From: Facklamia sp. 7083-14-GEN3
GTDB lineage: Bacteria; Bacillota; Bacilli; Lactobacillales; Aerococcaceae
Assembly (NCBI RefSeq): GCF_024742075.1
Contig: NZ_JANSGD010000001.1
Span: forward strand, 806,001-870,000
DNA: 64,000 nt
Reading direction: 5' to 3'
Shown here: positions 1-8,173 of the stretch, in pieces
How positions within the stretch are numbered: the stretch's first letter is position 1
How the letters are laid out: each line of letters opens with the position of its first letter
Translations under genes and position numbers: made by a program
Notes under the pieces: model-generated
What the model saw: only the letters and a program-made list of their open reading frames with translations
Databases searched by the model: none
Told to the model about the DNA's origin: nothing

Positions 1-158
1 AAATCGCCCTCAATGGTCGTCTCAAAAGCTGCCACTTCATAGTCCAAACCGGTTGATTGAATATAAGCAATCACTTTATCTACCGCTTCAATCCGTTTGT
101 CATTCTCAACGGACAGGGCGAGAATCTGCAAAGCCATACTGGCACGATTTTTTTCCAT
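1..158 (-). CDS. MTH1187/YkoF-type thiamine-binding protein, 3' part beyond window
   Basis: The visible N-terminal 52 residues (MEKNRASMALQILALS..., then an STGLDYEV-FETTIEGD stretch) match the start of the small MTH1187 (DUF77) thiamine-binding family. These are roughly 100-residue ferredoxin-like cytosolic proteins thought to bind thiamine or a pyrimidine precursor. The gene runs off the left edge, so the C-terminus cannot be judged. The ATG has a GGAGG 8 nt upstream (167-171). The upstream leader resembles a TPP riboswitch and contains a perfect anti-SD, which agrees with a thiamine role. Family recognition is from sequence memory only. Confidence 0.75.
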   Translation of the reverse strand, partial: MEKNRASMALQILALSVENDKRIEAVDKVIAYIQSTGLDYEVAAFETTIEGD

Positions 159-166
159 AAAAAATA

Positions 167-203
167 CCTCCTTTTGTTTGCAAGGAGCAAGCCAAAAAGG
201 AGG
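167..203 (-). promoter_or_regulatory. Ribosome-site sequestering hairpin (anti-SD/SD)
   Basis: On the minus-strand RNA, CCTCCTTTT (complement of about 195-203) is perfectly complementary to AAAAGGAGG (complement of 167-175). The latter is the Shine-Dalgarno of the thiamine-binding-protein gene. The hairpin would hide the ribosome site, as expected for the expression platform of a translation-controlling riboswitch. A competing small hairpin (GGTT-CTTA-AACC) just upstream overlaps the anti-SD and could release the site. Confidence 0.65.
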
Positions 204-234
204 TTTAAGAACCAATGAAGGTAGATCACTACCG

Positions 235-312
235 CACATCCCGCCGCAAGTCCTAACTTGTTCCGGTCCTAAGAGTTTGGGTCTCCCCATCTCAGCTTAC
301 GCACCCCTTGTG
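235..312 (-). promoter_or_regulatory. TPP-riboswitch-like aptamer, variant
   Basis: Read on the minus strand, a CACA/TGTG closing helix (P1) encloses GGGGTGC, a two-base-pair GTAA mini-hairpin, the hallmark GCTGAGA, and ACCC pairing back to GGGT (P2). That is the pyrimidine-binding half of the THI element. The second half ends in GCGGCGGGA, like the consensus GCGnAGGGA, with a short CAAG/CTTG helix. However, the conserved ACCTGATCTGG block is missing six or so bases. It precedes a thiamine-binding-protein gene. It is either a compact TPP riboswitch or a variant with altered ligand preference. Confidence 0.65.
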
Positions 313-320
313 TCGAAGGT

Positions 321-349
321 AGTATACCATATTTTGTCAGGGTTGGCGA
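321..349 (-). promoter_or_regulatory. Promoter for riboswitch and thiamine-binding-protein gene
   Basis: On the minus strand, TATACT (321-326) preceded by TGG gives an extended -10. A TCGCCA -35 (344-349) lies 17 nt upstream. It sits about 10 nt before the aptamer, as expected for the start of the leader RNA. Confidence 0.55.
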
Positions 350-879
350 TAAGTTTTAATCATATATTATAAACGGCTTGAAGAAGCCTCAAATAAAATT
401 AAAAATTTATGACCTATCCATTAGTAGACTGGCCCAAAATAAAATCAAGTCTATGCTCAGTCATTCTTATCATTTACTCAATCCTTTTTTGATAGCAGAT
501 TAACTATTTGCTTAACTGAAAAAGTTCATGACTTCCAGCTACATCACAAACCTTCATATCGTTACACTTCCTATCGACTTTGAAGTGCAATTTTTTCAAA
601 ATATTCACATGGATGTATTATGTTTTTTCTACTAGAAACCTAAAATTATTTTAGGAAGAAACGCCATGGAAATAGCCTTTATACTTAATCTCTTCGTCAC
701 TAGAGTCTATAGATTCTATGGGCTCTACCATAAACACCAGAAATATTCGCGAAGAGTATTCGCTGGTCTTGGCATGAGAATCATTGATTGGATTATGGTA
801 CTTGGCCAAACCTATTTTATAAACTCAAAAATAGATTAGGTAACTACTGGATTGAAAGTTCGAATGATAATACCACATC
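350..879. other. Gene-poor stretch, nothing recognised
   Basis: About 530 bases with no convincing gene. The only short ORF worth mentioning is a plus-strand 57-codon frame at 666-839 (ATG with a weak AGGAAG upstream). It resembles no family I recognise and has no downstream partner. Many stops in all frames suggest decayed or intergenic DNA. Confidence 0.5.
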
Positions 880-925
880 AAAAAACCACCTAAACGTTAT
901 TATAACAACGTTCCAGGTGGTTTTT
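880..925. terminator. Bidirectional hairpin terminator
   Basis: AAAAAACCACCT at 880-891 pairs with AGGTGGTTTTT at 915-925, with an inner AACGTT/AACGTT pairing. The A-run and T-run at the two ends suit termination on either strand. No gene abuts it on the plus strand, so the likely user is minus-strand transcription through the tRNA-like element. Confidence 0.6.
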
Positions 926-965
926 AAGCTGAACTTATTTCATAGTCTCTAGCTATTTAACAAGA

Positions 966-1038
966 TGACGGATGCCAGACTCGAACCTGTGACCTATGGA
1001 TTACGAGTGCCTTTCTCTATCATCTAAGCTAACCGATC
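966..1038 (-). tRNA. tRNA-Thr(CGT)-like sequence, probably degenerate
   Basis: The minus strand gives a 73-nt cloverleaf-sized sequence with T8-A9, a TTCGAGT T-loop and a CTCGTAA anticodon loop (anticodon CGT, Thr). Stem pairing is poor: by position I count mismatches at 4-69, 10-25, 28-42, 30-40, 49-65 and 51-63, and G19 is A. No CCA is encoded. It looks like a decaying threonine isoacceptor. A U34 tRNA-Thr elsewhere could read the ACG codon, making this one dispensable. Confidence 0.45.
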
Positions 1039-1064
1039 CTAATCTTCAAAAAATAATAAAACTA

Positions 1065-2453
1065 TTATTCCCCTTCTACATCGATCTTCAAGTCGCAATT
1101 CATAGTACGCGACTTGTGCGCTTGAATGAAAATATCTTGTCTATCCAAGTAATTTTTTACTAAATCACGGATAAACCACTTGTGGTAATTGCAGACGTCA
1201 TCCGGTACGGCTAGCGAGCGATAACCGGTACCTCTTTGTAGGTAGTCGTCTGTAACTATGCTATATTCCTTGTCTGGATCCACAAGCTCCCCGTTTAAGA
1301 ATAGTTCTCCATCACTGATCAACACATTATGGCTGAAAGCTAAAGTTCCTAGCACATGTCCTCTAAAGCCTGGTCCTCGTCCCTCTTGACTAATATGGTT
1401 CTGATTCAATGACAAGTTATAAGCTTCAATAATGGCTGAACCCTTCAACTTATAATATGTTGGATTTAGTTTGGAAGGAAAAAGTTCAAGTAGCGATTTA
1501 CGCGAGACGGGCAAGGTCAACGGCCCTTCCGCAATCCCGTGGTGCATGATGGCTAAATCACCTGGAAAAGCATCTAAAAGACAATCACAAATAAAATTTA
1601 TCAAGGGACATTCTTGATAAGGGTCAAAGCTTAGATTACTCACGCACTTTAGCGGAAGAGACATCATTTCTTCGGCTTGTTGACGCTTTTTCTCTAAGTC
1701 TTCCATAAAATCTTGATCATAATTCTCCTCAAGATTTATGTGATCCATCGCAATAATCTGCCATATACCATCAACCTTATCAATTTGAATTCTACCAAGT
1801 CCCTGCCCCATAAATCCCACTTGACTGTATCGGTCTGTGATCACAAAATCATGGCTATGACCACCTAGAATCAAATCAATTTGCGGATATCTCGCTAGAA
1901 ATTCTTGATCAACCTCAAGTCCACTATGTGATAAAAGAACACATACATCATAATTCCCTTCTTCTTCACGAAATAGATCTTCTAACGCACGAAAAGGATC
2001 GCCAGTCATCAAATTTCCCAACTTGAAAAAACCATTATAAGAATCCGCTCGCATTCCCTGACCATAATAAGGTGCCAGCCCGATTACTAGAAGGCGGCAG
2101 CCCTGGCGGGTAAGTACCCTCTTATTTGGCAAACCTCTTAAGGTTTGTCCAGAATTATCATGTATGTTGGCACATATCAATGGGAATTGCTGATCTAAAA
2201 GAGATTGAATCCCTTCGAATCCGAGGTCAATTTCATTATTTCCTAGTGCTAAAAGATCTAAGCCAAATTGACTAACTAGATCTAAAGTAAGATAACCTCC
2301 ATCAGCAGAGACTAGAGAGTCTTTTAAATCTAATAAGTCTCCTGCATCAAAATATAAGTCATCTGCTTGACGATGTTTTTTTAAATAAGCAAATACTTTT
2401 CCCAAGTATTCAAATTCACTATGCAGATCATTGGTATGATAGAGAGTAAACAT
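1065..2453 (-). CDS. yunD: YunD-type metallophosphoesterase/5'-nucleotidase
   Basis: A 462-residue two-domain 5'-nucleotidase-family enzyme predicted to dephosphorylate nucleotides. The N-terminal calcineurin-like domain shows the metal-site motifs HTNDLHSEF (start), DAGDLLD, a GNNEID block where GNHEFD is usual (GNNE keeps the general form, with His replaced by Asn) and GGHSHD. The C-terminal half corresponds to the 5'-nucleotidase substrate domain. No signal peptide is visible, so it is probably cytoplasmic like B. subtilis YunD, which has about this length. I start at the inner ATG (2451-2453) because AAGGAGTG lies 8 nt upstream. The longer frame begins inside or before that site. The gene is flanked by two degenerate tRNA-like sequences. 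Confidence 0.8.
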   Translation of the reverse strand: MFTLYHTNDLHSEFEYLGKVFAYLKKHRQADDLYFDAGDLLDLKDSLVSADGGYLTLDLVSQFGLDLLALGNNEIDLGFEGIQSLLDQQFPLICANIHDNSGQTLRGLPNKRVLTRQGCRLLVIGLAPYYGQGMRADSYNGFFKLGNLMTGDPFRALEDLFREEEGNYDVCVLLSHSGLEVDQEFLARYPQIDLILGGHSHDFVITDRYSQVGFMGQGLGRIQIDKVDGIWQIIAMDHINLEENYDQDFMEDLEKKRQQAEEMMSLPLKCVSNLSFDPYQECPLINFICDCLLDAFPGDLAIMHHGIAEGPLTLPVSRKSLLELFPSKLNPTYYKLKGSAIIEAYNLSLNQNHISQEGRGPGFRGHVLGTLAFSHNVLISDGELFLNGELVDPDKEYSIVTDDYLQRGTGYRSLAVPDDVCNYHKWFIRDLVKNYLDRQDIFIQAHKSRTMNCDLKIDVEGE

Positions 2454-2548
2454 GGAAGACACTCCTTCTTTTAGTTTCAAAAAAATACAATTAGTATTTA
2501 AAATTTAGACTCAAAAATTTCGGAAAACACCAATTTTAATAATACTTA

Positions 2549-2621
2549 TGGACCCTATAGGTCTCAAACCTATGACCTAGTGATTAAGAACCATTTGCTC
2601 TACCAACTGAGCTAACTGTCC
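2549..2621 (-). tRNA. tRNA-Lys(CTT)-like sequence, possibly degenerate
   Basis: The minus strand folds as a 73-nt tRNA with a perfect D-stem and a perfect T-stem. The anticodon loop is TTCTTAA (CTT, Lys). Oddities are mismatches at acceptor positions 5-68 and 6-67, mismatch 28-42, and T56 in place of the invariant C of the T-loop. No complete CCA tail follows the acceptor. It may be a weakened or dying lysine isoacceptor, since the UUU anticodon tRNA reads both lysine codons. Confidence 0.55.
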
Positions 2622-2828
2622 CACCTACTCATTAAAAACGAAATTTATATTATCCCTATTCAAAGTTGAATTCAAACCTTTATTTATCACACATTTTATT
2701 AAATAATCCTTAGTAACTTCATCAAACAATACCCCCAAGTAGTCTTGAAAAACGCCTCTTAAAATAATTTTAATTATTCAAGTAACTATTTAGGGAGGAA
2801 CCAATCAAAATACATATAAAGACTTTCT

Positions 2829-3368
2829 TTATTTGCGTAAAATAACGACTTCTTCTGCTTGATCTACGTCATTTAATTTAACGGCTACTTTTTCTTCACT
2901 CGAGGTCGGGATATTTTTACCGACAAAATCAGCGCGAATTGGTAGTTCACGGTGCCCTCTATCAACTAGGATTGCCAATTGAATTTTAGCAGGACGATCG
3001 GTAGATAAAATTGCATCCAAGCCTGCACGTATGGTTCGTCCAGTATATAGGACATCGTCTACCATAATCACTACCTTATCACGCATTGAGTGGGTAAAAT
3101 GAGGAGGTTGAACAACCGGCGCTTCATTTTCAAACTTGTGTGTCAAATCATCACGGTAAAAAGAAATATCCAACTCTTCAACATCTACTTGAATTCCTTC
3201 AATTTGCTGAATCTTTTCAGCTAAACGATTGGCCAAATAGATCCCTCTTGTTTTAATACCTACTAATATCAGTTCTTTCACATCTGGATTCCGTTCAACA
3301 ATTTCATGAGCAATTCTTTTAAGGGTTCTTCCAATGGCTTTTTCATCTAAAATACTATTTTCAGTCAT
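2829..3368 (-). CDS. pyrR: Bifunctional pyr operon attenuator/uracil phosphoribosyltransferase PyrR
   Basis: A 179-residue protein of the usual PyrR length. It binds UMP-loaded pyr mRNA to promote attenuation and has weak uracil phosphoribosyltransferase activity. The PRPP-binding motif is [14 protein letters not shown] at about residues 98-111. The basic N-terminal [11 protein letters not shown] helix and the [11 protein letters not shown] segment are typical. AAAGGAGG lies 9 nt before the ATG. It stands alone here, separate from any pyr biosynthesis genes in the window, so it must act in trans on targets elsewhere. An ackA terminator lies just upstream. Confidence 0.95.
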   Translation of the reverse strand: MTENSILDEKAIGRTLKRIAHEIVERNPDVKELILVGIKTRGIYLANRLAEKIQQIEGIQVDVEELDISFYRDDLTHKFENEAPVVQPPHFTHSMRDKVVIMVDDVLYTGRTIRAGLDAILSTDRPAKIQLAILVDRGHRELPIRADFVGKNIPTSSEEKVAVKLNDVDQAEEVVILRK

Positions 3369-3426
3369 TTATACGCCTCCTTTAATTTGATATCTGTATA
3401 ATTTTTTCTGCTCTTAATAATATAAC

Positions 3427-3460
3427 AAAAGAACGTCATTCTCAAATGAGAACAACGTTC
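3427..3460 (-). terminator. ackA terminator
   Basis: On the minus strand, GAACGT-TG-TTCTCA pairs with TGAGAA-TG-ACGTTC and is followed by TTTTGTT. It sits 20 nt past the ackA stop and about 60 nt before pyrR, so it should separate the two transcripts. Confidence 0.7.
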
Positions 3461-3481
3461 AAATTAACTTATCTTAAAAGA

Positions 3482-4690
3482 TTATTTTTGAGCCTTAAGA
3501 CGTTCAACGTCACGTGCAATGGCGATTTCTTCGTTAGTCGGGATATTGATAACAGTTACCGTAGAATCGTCTGTTGAAACGATTGCTTCTTTACGTGTAT
3601 TATTACGCTCTTCATCAATCTTAACACCCATATAACCGAAGTTTCTCATAGTAATTTCACGTGTTTCTTTAGAGTTCTCGCCAATACCAGCAGTAAAGAC
3701 AATGACGTCAACACCATTCATAACAGCCACGTATTGTCCAATGTATTTAATAATACGGTTGAAGAAAATATCTAAAGCTAATTGCGCACGTTCGTTCCCT
3801 GCTTCGGCAGCTTCTTCAACATCACGCATATCTGATGAAACGCCAGAAATTCCTAATAAACCAGATTTTTTGTTGAAGATATTTACCATCTCTTCAACAC
3901 TTTCAATACCTTCTTTTTGCATAATAAAAGGAATAGCTGACGCATCAATATCCCCTACACGCGTACCCATTGTTAAACCTGCTAATGGAGTGAATCCCAT
4001 TGAAGTATCAACAGATTTACCACCATCTACCGCAGTAATTGAAGCACCATTCCCTAAGTGGCAAGTGATAATTTTTAAATCTTCAATTGGTTTGCCTACA
4101 ATTTCAGCTGCACGGTTAGCAACAAATTGGTGACTAGTACCGTGCGCACCATATTTACGAACTGAATAGTTTTCATAGTATTCGTAAGGAATGCTATATA
4201 GGTAGTTTTCAGCTGGCATTGAAGTATGGAAAGAAGTATCAAAAACCGCAGCCATTGTAGCATGTGGTAATTTTTCTTGGAAAACACGAATTACAACTGC
4301 TTCAGCGGGGTTATGTAAAGGTGCGAAATCACCTAATTCTTCAATATTTTTGATGACTTGCTCATCAACTAATGTAGACTCCTTGAAGAGTTCTCCACCA
4401 GCTACTACACGGTGTCCAACACCTGTAATTTCTTCAAAGCTAGCAATTACCCCTAGGTCTAAAAGATTTGTTAATAATAAATCGACTGCACGACCATGGT
4501 CAGCAATATCTTCAACTAATTGGAATTTTTGGTCTTCCCCATTAGCATCTGTGTATTTAATTTCTAATTTGGAATCATTTAGCCCAATACGTTCAACCAA
4601 ACCTTTTGAAACAACTGTTTCTTCAGGCATTTCGATGATTTGGAATTTCAAACTTGAAGAACCAGCATTAATCGCCATTGTTTTTGTCAT
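3482..4690 (-). CDS. ackA: Acetate kinase
   Basis: A 402-residue ASKHA-fold cytosolic enzyme interconverting acetyl phosphate plus ADP and acetate plus ATP, the ATP-yielding step of acetate fermentation. It has the N-terminal AINAGSSSLKFQ signature, the HRVVAGGE segment, FDTSFH, the THLGNG-type CHLGNGAS motif and GDIDAS, and ends in the usual TAGIGENS region. Length is normal for the family. A GGGGAAA ribosome site precedes the ATG. An extended -10 promoter lies about 45 nt upstream and a terminator follows, so it is monocistronic. Confidence 0.97.
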   Translation of the reverse strand: MTKTMAINAGSSSLKFQIIEMPEETVVSKGLVERIGLNDSKLEIKYTDANGEDQKFQLVEDIADHGRAVDLLLTNLLDLGVIASFEEITGVGHRVVAGGELFKESTLVDEQVIKNIEELGDFAPLHNPAEAVVIRVFQEKLPHATMAAVFDTSFHTSMPAENYLYSIPYEYYENYSVRKYGAHGTSHQFVANRAAEIVGKPIEDLKIITCHLGNGASITAVDGGKSVDTSMGFTPLAGLTMGTRVGDIDASAIPFIMQKEGIESVEEMVNIFNKKSGLLGISGVSSDMRDVEEAAEAGNERAQLALDIFFNRIIKYIGQYVAVMNGVDVIVFTAGIGENSKETREITMRNFGYMGVKIDEERNNTRKEAIVSTDDSTVTVINIPTNEEIAIARDVERLKAQK

Positions 4691-4729
4691 TTACAATTTC
4701 CCCATTTCTTTGTTAGTTCATATGGGTTC

Positions 4730-4759
4730 ATTATATCATGATTAAGCGAATAAGGTAAA
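4730..4759 (-). promoter_or_regulatory. ackA promoter
   Basis: Minus-strand TATAAT (4730-4735) preceded by TGA forms an extended -10. TTTACC (4754-4759) is a fair -35 at 18 nt spacing. The rest of the 4691-4962 interval shows no gene and no clear cre site. Confidence 0.55.
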
Positions 4760-4962
4760 CACCGATTCGATATTTTGTGAAATTTTTAATAAAGTAAAAT
4801 TTTTGATTGTTTTTTATCTACTTTAGGTAACCTTAAGTTTTCTTAGTTTCTGCATCAAAAACTATAGATATTCTAATTCTAATGACAAGTAAGAGGGGTG
4901 TCTCTTCACTTCAATTAATAAATTTTATTGATACTAGCTTGCTCTTTAAAGTATTTGAATTT

Positions 4963-4993
4963 AAAAAGCTCCTAGATAAATTCTAGAAGCTTT
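4963..4993 (-). terminator. Terminator of the C69 dipeptidase gene
   Basis: On the minus strand AAAGCTTCTAG pairs with CTAGGAGCTTT (one G-T pair), followed by TTAAATT. It starts about 10 nt after the dipeptidase stop. Confidence 0.6.
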
Positions 4994-5002
4994 GCTATTT
5001 AA

Positions 5003-6502
5003 TTAATTATCAGAACGTGCATAAGCATTTTTCATGCCATTAGAAGCGATATGCAGGACTTGTTTTAAAGTACTTTGCGTTTCTTTAATCATCTGGTCAA
5101 CAATTTCCTGATTGGCTCGCTCACGAATCTCATTCTTTTGCTTGTCATCAGCTGAAATTAATTGCTGATCAAAATTTTTAATAATAGCTAGAGCTTGATG
5201 ATCCATTTTTGCTTGATAGGATTCAATGATCGCTTGTGTTTGATAGTAATGTGCATCTGCCAAAGCGGCAATCATGCGTGCAGACCAGTAAAGACTATCG
5301 GTTGTCACCTCAGCATTGGTTTGGCTAAGATAGGCTGGAAATTGACTAACCTGAGTATAAAGAGGAATCATAGCATTAAAGACATTGGATCCAAAGGCCA
5401 TCCACTGTAGACTGCGATGACTTTCCGGCATATAAGGGCGGATTTGAGTTAAACCAATAAAGTTGTTGCGATTGATTCCTATGGTTCGATAAGCACCACG
5501 CATTTTACTGTCGCCACGAGCTGCATAAGGATCATACGGCGTTCCTTGATAGTGATTGGAAAGGACTTCTTTTATTTCCTGAACAGTAATCTTATGTTCT
5601 GGTACAAAAGACCAAGGAATATCAAAAGATTGCGGCGTGTAATCCGCTTCTGCTCCCTCCCATTTATAAGTATTGGGATTAAAAAAACGTCCCATTACCC
5701 AAGCTCTAGGTGTATTGTAGACTTGGTCAGCATCTGTTCTTGAACCAAAGGCTAACCGTGGGTCAAATTGATCGTTCATTGATAAATTTAAATGATTCTC
5801 TTCAATAAATTCTCTTAAATCTTTTGAACACATGTGTTCTTTTTGAGAACCAAAGGCATCTTCTAAATCAAAGGCGTCGATACCAAACTGATTAGGCATC
5901 ACCACATAAGAATCATCGGGAACACGTTTGGCGATCCAATGGTGTCCCCCAATCGTCTCTAGCCACCAAATTTCATTCACATCTTGAAAAGCAATTCCAT
6001 TCATCTCTGAAGTACCATACTCTTCCAAGAGACTAGCTAAACGTTCCACACCTTCTCGTGCCGAATGAATATAAGGTAAAACCAAAGACACCATATCTTC
6101 TTCCGAAATACCGCCAGCCATTTCCTCTTGATAGTCAGCAGAGCCTTTATCGCCCTTGCTTTCTTGATAGATTACTAATGGATCAGCCGCTAATACGCGA
6201 GCATTTGAAGTAATGGTTTCGGTTGCTGTCATCGCCACATTCGCACTATTGATGCCACAGGCTCCCCAAACACCCTGACCTGCTACAGCATCCGGAGTCA
6301 AACTATAAGATAGTGGATTTTCTGGTAAATCGATATCTAAATGGGCTAAAACGGAATGATAAACGTTAGGGTGTCCTTCACTCGCTACAGCTATCAACTT
6401 TTTAGCATTATATTGACCTGAAGAAGAGTCTTCGTTTCGTGCTACCATAGTAGACCCATCATATGAAGCTTTCTTACCTACTAAAATTGTTGTACATGCC
6501 AT
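5003..6502 (-). CDS. pepD: C69-family dipeptidase (PepD-like)
   Basis: A 499-residue peptidase of family C69 (Ntn-hydrolase fold), which cleaves dipeptides in the cytosol. The N-terminal ACTTILVGKKAS with the nucleophile Cys at residue 3, the STMVARNEDSS motif and the long central region with WWLETIGGHHW are typical. The frame begins with two ATGs in a row. I take the second, which is 8 nt from GAGGG and puts the cysteine at the family position. It is flanked by its own terminator and stands as a single gene. Confidence 0.88.
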   Translation of the reverse strand: MACTTILVGKKASYDGSTMVARNEDSSSGQYNAKKLIAVASEGHPNVYHSVLAHLDIDLPENPLSYSLTPDAVAGQGVWGACGINSANVAMTATETITSNARVLAADPLVIYQESKGDKGSADYQEEMAGGISEEDMVSLVLPYIHSAREGVERLASLLEEYGTSEMNGIAFQDVNEIWWLETIGGHHWIAKRVPDDSYVVMPNQFGIDAFDLEDAFGSQKEHMCSKDLREFIEENHLNLSMNDQFDPRLAFGSRTDADQVYNTPRAWVMGRFFNPNTYKWEGAEADYTPQSFDIPWSFVPEHKITVQEIKEVLSNHYQGTPYDPYAARGDSKMRGAYRTIGINRNNFIGLTQIRPYMPESHRSLQWMAFGSNVFNAMIPLYTQVSQFPAYLSQTNAEVTTDSLYWSARMIAALADAHYYQTQAIIESYQAKMDHQALAIIKNFDQQLISADDKQKNEIRERANQEIVDQMIKETQSTLKQVLHIASNGMKNAYARSDN

Positions 6503-6589
6503 CATTATCCCTCACTTTCTTTAATTAATATCTTATGCTTCTTATCAATAAAAAGAAAGTTAATTCATCAAATATTTTGATGAAAAAAT

Positions 6590-6642
6590 AAAAAACCTTC
6601 CATAAGGTTAGGTCGCTGGACTAACTTCTAAGAAGGTTTTTT
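6590..6642. terminator. Terminator between symporter and dipeptidase genes
   Basis: AAAAAACCTTC near 6590-6600 pairs with GAAGGTTTTTT at 6632-6642, with an inner arm of GGTTAGGTCG/CGGACTAACTT type. It directly follows the symporter stop on the minus strand, and either strand shows a T-run. Confidence 0.7.
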
Positions 6643-6659
6643 ATTATTTATTTTAAAAG

Positions 6660-7868
6660 CTAAGACTTAATCTTATCGGCATAAATCTTATCAATTACAA
6701 CAGCAATGGCGTTATCTCCTGAAACGTTAGCTGCTGTACCGAAAGAGTCTTGCGTTAAATAAAGTGAAATCATTAATTGTTGCATAGCATCTCCCACAAT
6801 ACCTACCATTGGTAAGAATGGTACAGCCGACATAATAGCTCCCCCAGGGGCTCCTGGTGCCGCTACCATTGCAATACCCAACATACAGATAAAACCAAAG
6901 ATTAAACTAAAGCTATGTGGAAGATCGTACATTAATAACAAGGCTGTCGCACAAGAAGTAATAGTAATCATGGAACCTGCTAAGTGAATAGTTGCACATA
7001 AAGGTACGACGAAATTACGGATTTCTTCTGATACCCCATTATTTTCTGCACAGTCTAAGTTAACTGGAATCGTTGCAGCAGATGACTGGGTACCAACTGC
7101 AGTAAAATATCCTGGAATTTGATTCTTAATGAGTCGTAATGGATTTTTCCCAGCGTAAGTTCCTGCTCCAATGAATAATAAACTAACATAAAGTAAATGC
7201 ATAATGATTACGATAACGAATACTTTCCAGAAAATGGATAGTACTGCAAAAACAGAGCCTGAATAAGACATATTTGCGAAGTTACCAAGGATATAGACAG
7301 GTAACAACGGAATAATTACTGTTTCTAAGACTTTAACAACTACTTCTTCGAACTCACAAGTAAGTTGATAAAGCACTTTGCCAGAGTTTCTTTCAACCCT
7401 TAGCCAAGAAATAACAAGTCCCATCATAAAGGCCAAAACAACTGCAGTGGTTACTTCTAAAATAGGTGTTATTGGAACCGTAAAGAATGGCGAAACGCCT
7501 TCCCCCGCTTCAGTAATTTTATTCACTAAATCACTGGTAATAAAACTTGGGAAAATATTTGTTGCCACAAAATAGGCAAAGGTTCCTCCAATAAGAGTTG
7601 AACCATAAGCTGTTAAAGCAGTAATTCCTAATAATTTCCCTGCTCCTTCTGTCAGATCGGCAATTCCTTTGGTAACTAACCCAATAATCATTAAAGGAAT
7701 AAAGAAACCTAAAAAGGCTGAGAATAAGCTAGACAATGTTACTAAAACTCTAATGAACCATTCAGGAACAAACGGTAAGCGTCCAATCGCGATACCAATA
7801 GCAATCGCAATTAATAAGCGACCGACTAGACCTGTCTTAATCTTTATTTTGTCATTCTTTTCTGACAT
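6660..7868 (-). CDS. Dicarboxylate/amino acid:cation symporter (DAACS family)
   Basis: A 402-residue polytopic membrane protein with about eight transmembrane segments plus two re-entrant loops. It shows the DAACS hallmarks: the serine-rich SSAATIPV hairpin motif at about residue 273 and the DSFGTAANVSGDNA substrate and sodium site near the C-terminus. Substrate (glutamate, serine/threonine or dicarboxylates) cannot be fixed from sequence; the pattern fits SstT-like or YhjP-like carriers. Start is the ATG at 7866-7868, 5 nt after GGAGGG; an upstream ATG overlaps that site. A candidate cre overlaps the promoter, suggesting carbon control. Confidence 0.85.
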   Translation of the reverse strand: MSEKNDKIKIKTGLVGRLLIAIAIGIAIGRLPFVPEWFIRVLVTLSSLFSAFLGFFIPLMIIGLVTKGIADLTEGAGKLLGITALTAYGSTLIGGTFAYFVATNIFPSFITSDLVNKITEAGEGVSPFFTVPITPILEVTTAVVLAFMMGLVISWLRVERNSGKVLYQLTCEFEEVVVKVLETVIIPLLPVYILGNFANMSYSGSVFAVLSIFWKVFVIVIIMHLLYVSLLFIGAGTYAGKNPLRLIKNQIPGYFTAVGTQSSAATIPVNLDCAENNGVSEEIRNFVVPLCATIHLAGSMITITSCATALLLMYDLPHSFSLIFGFICMLGIAMVAAPGAPGGAIMSAVPFLPMVGIVGDAMQQLMISLYLTQDSFGTAANVSGDNAIAVVIDKIYADKIKS

Positions 7869-7923
7869 TATTTTTCCCTCCATTTGGAAATTGTTAGTAA
7901 ACTCGAGTTATTACTATGTCTAT

Positions 7924-7960
7924 ATTATACACAAAAAAAAATTATATGAAAGCGTTTTTC
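7924..7960 (-). promoter_or_regulatory. Symporter promoter with candidate cre (CcpA) site
   Basis: Minus-strand TATAAT (7924-7929) has a poor -35, CTTTCA, 17 nt upstream. That -35 lies inside a cre-like sequence (7946-7960) whose one half, ACGCTTTCA, fits the consensus and whose other half has one or two mismatches. A bound CcpA would block RNA polymerase. The remaining 7961-8120 bases carry no gene. Confidence 0.4.
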
Positions 7961-8121
7961 TAGAATGTTTGTTTTTTTGTATTTTATCGTAAATATTATT
8001 ACTTTTTACCGTCCCTAAAGCTAGCTGTGTTTTCATAAAAATCTAACGAATTAATGAAATTTTTGAAATTTTATTTCTCTTATTTTTTAAACTACGCTAA
8101 AAATTAAAAAAATTAACCTTA

Positions 8122-8150
8122 TTGACACGAACGTAAGTTCGTATTAAACT
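8122..8150 (+). promoter_or_regulatory. SOS promoter with LexA box
   Basis: TTGACA (8122-8127) and TAAACT (8145-8150) are 17 nt apart. The spacer opens with the perfect palindrome CGAAC-GTAA-GTTCG (8128-8141), which matches the Gram-positive LexA/DinR consensus. A repressor there would occlude the promoter until DNA damage. Confidence 0.9.
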
Positions 8151-8173
8151 GTTGGTTACAGGAGGAATTTACA

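Noticed and set aside
97-372. Plus-strand ORF over the leader region
   Set aside because: It lies across the riboswitch, promoter and start of a minus-strand gene, with no ribosome site and unremarkable composition.
666-839. 57-codon plus-strand ORF
   Set aside because: Weak ribosome site, no recognised family and no neighbours to support it; mentioned only as content of a gene-poor stretch.
2812-2834. Short AT-only hairpin after pyrR as terminator
   Set aside because: Seven A-T pairs with no real T-run; too weak to call.
3702-4133. Antisense ORF within ackA
   Set aside because: Shadow of the strongly supported acetate kinase frame, with Ser/Thr/Pro-rich composition typical of reverse-strand reading.
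4750-4960. Possible cre or other operator upstream of ackA
   Set aside because: No sequence close to the cre consensus was found; only AT-rich DNA and the promoter are supported.
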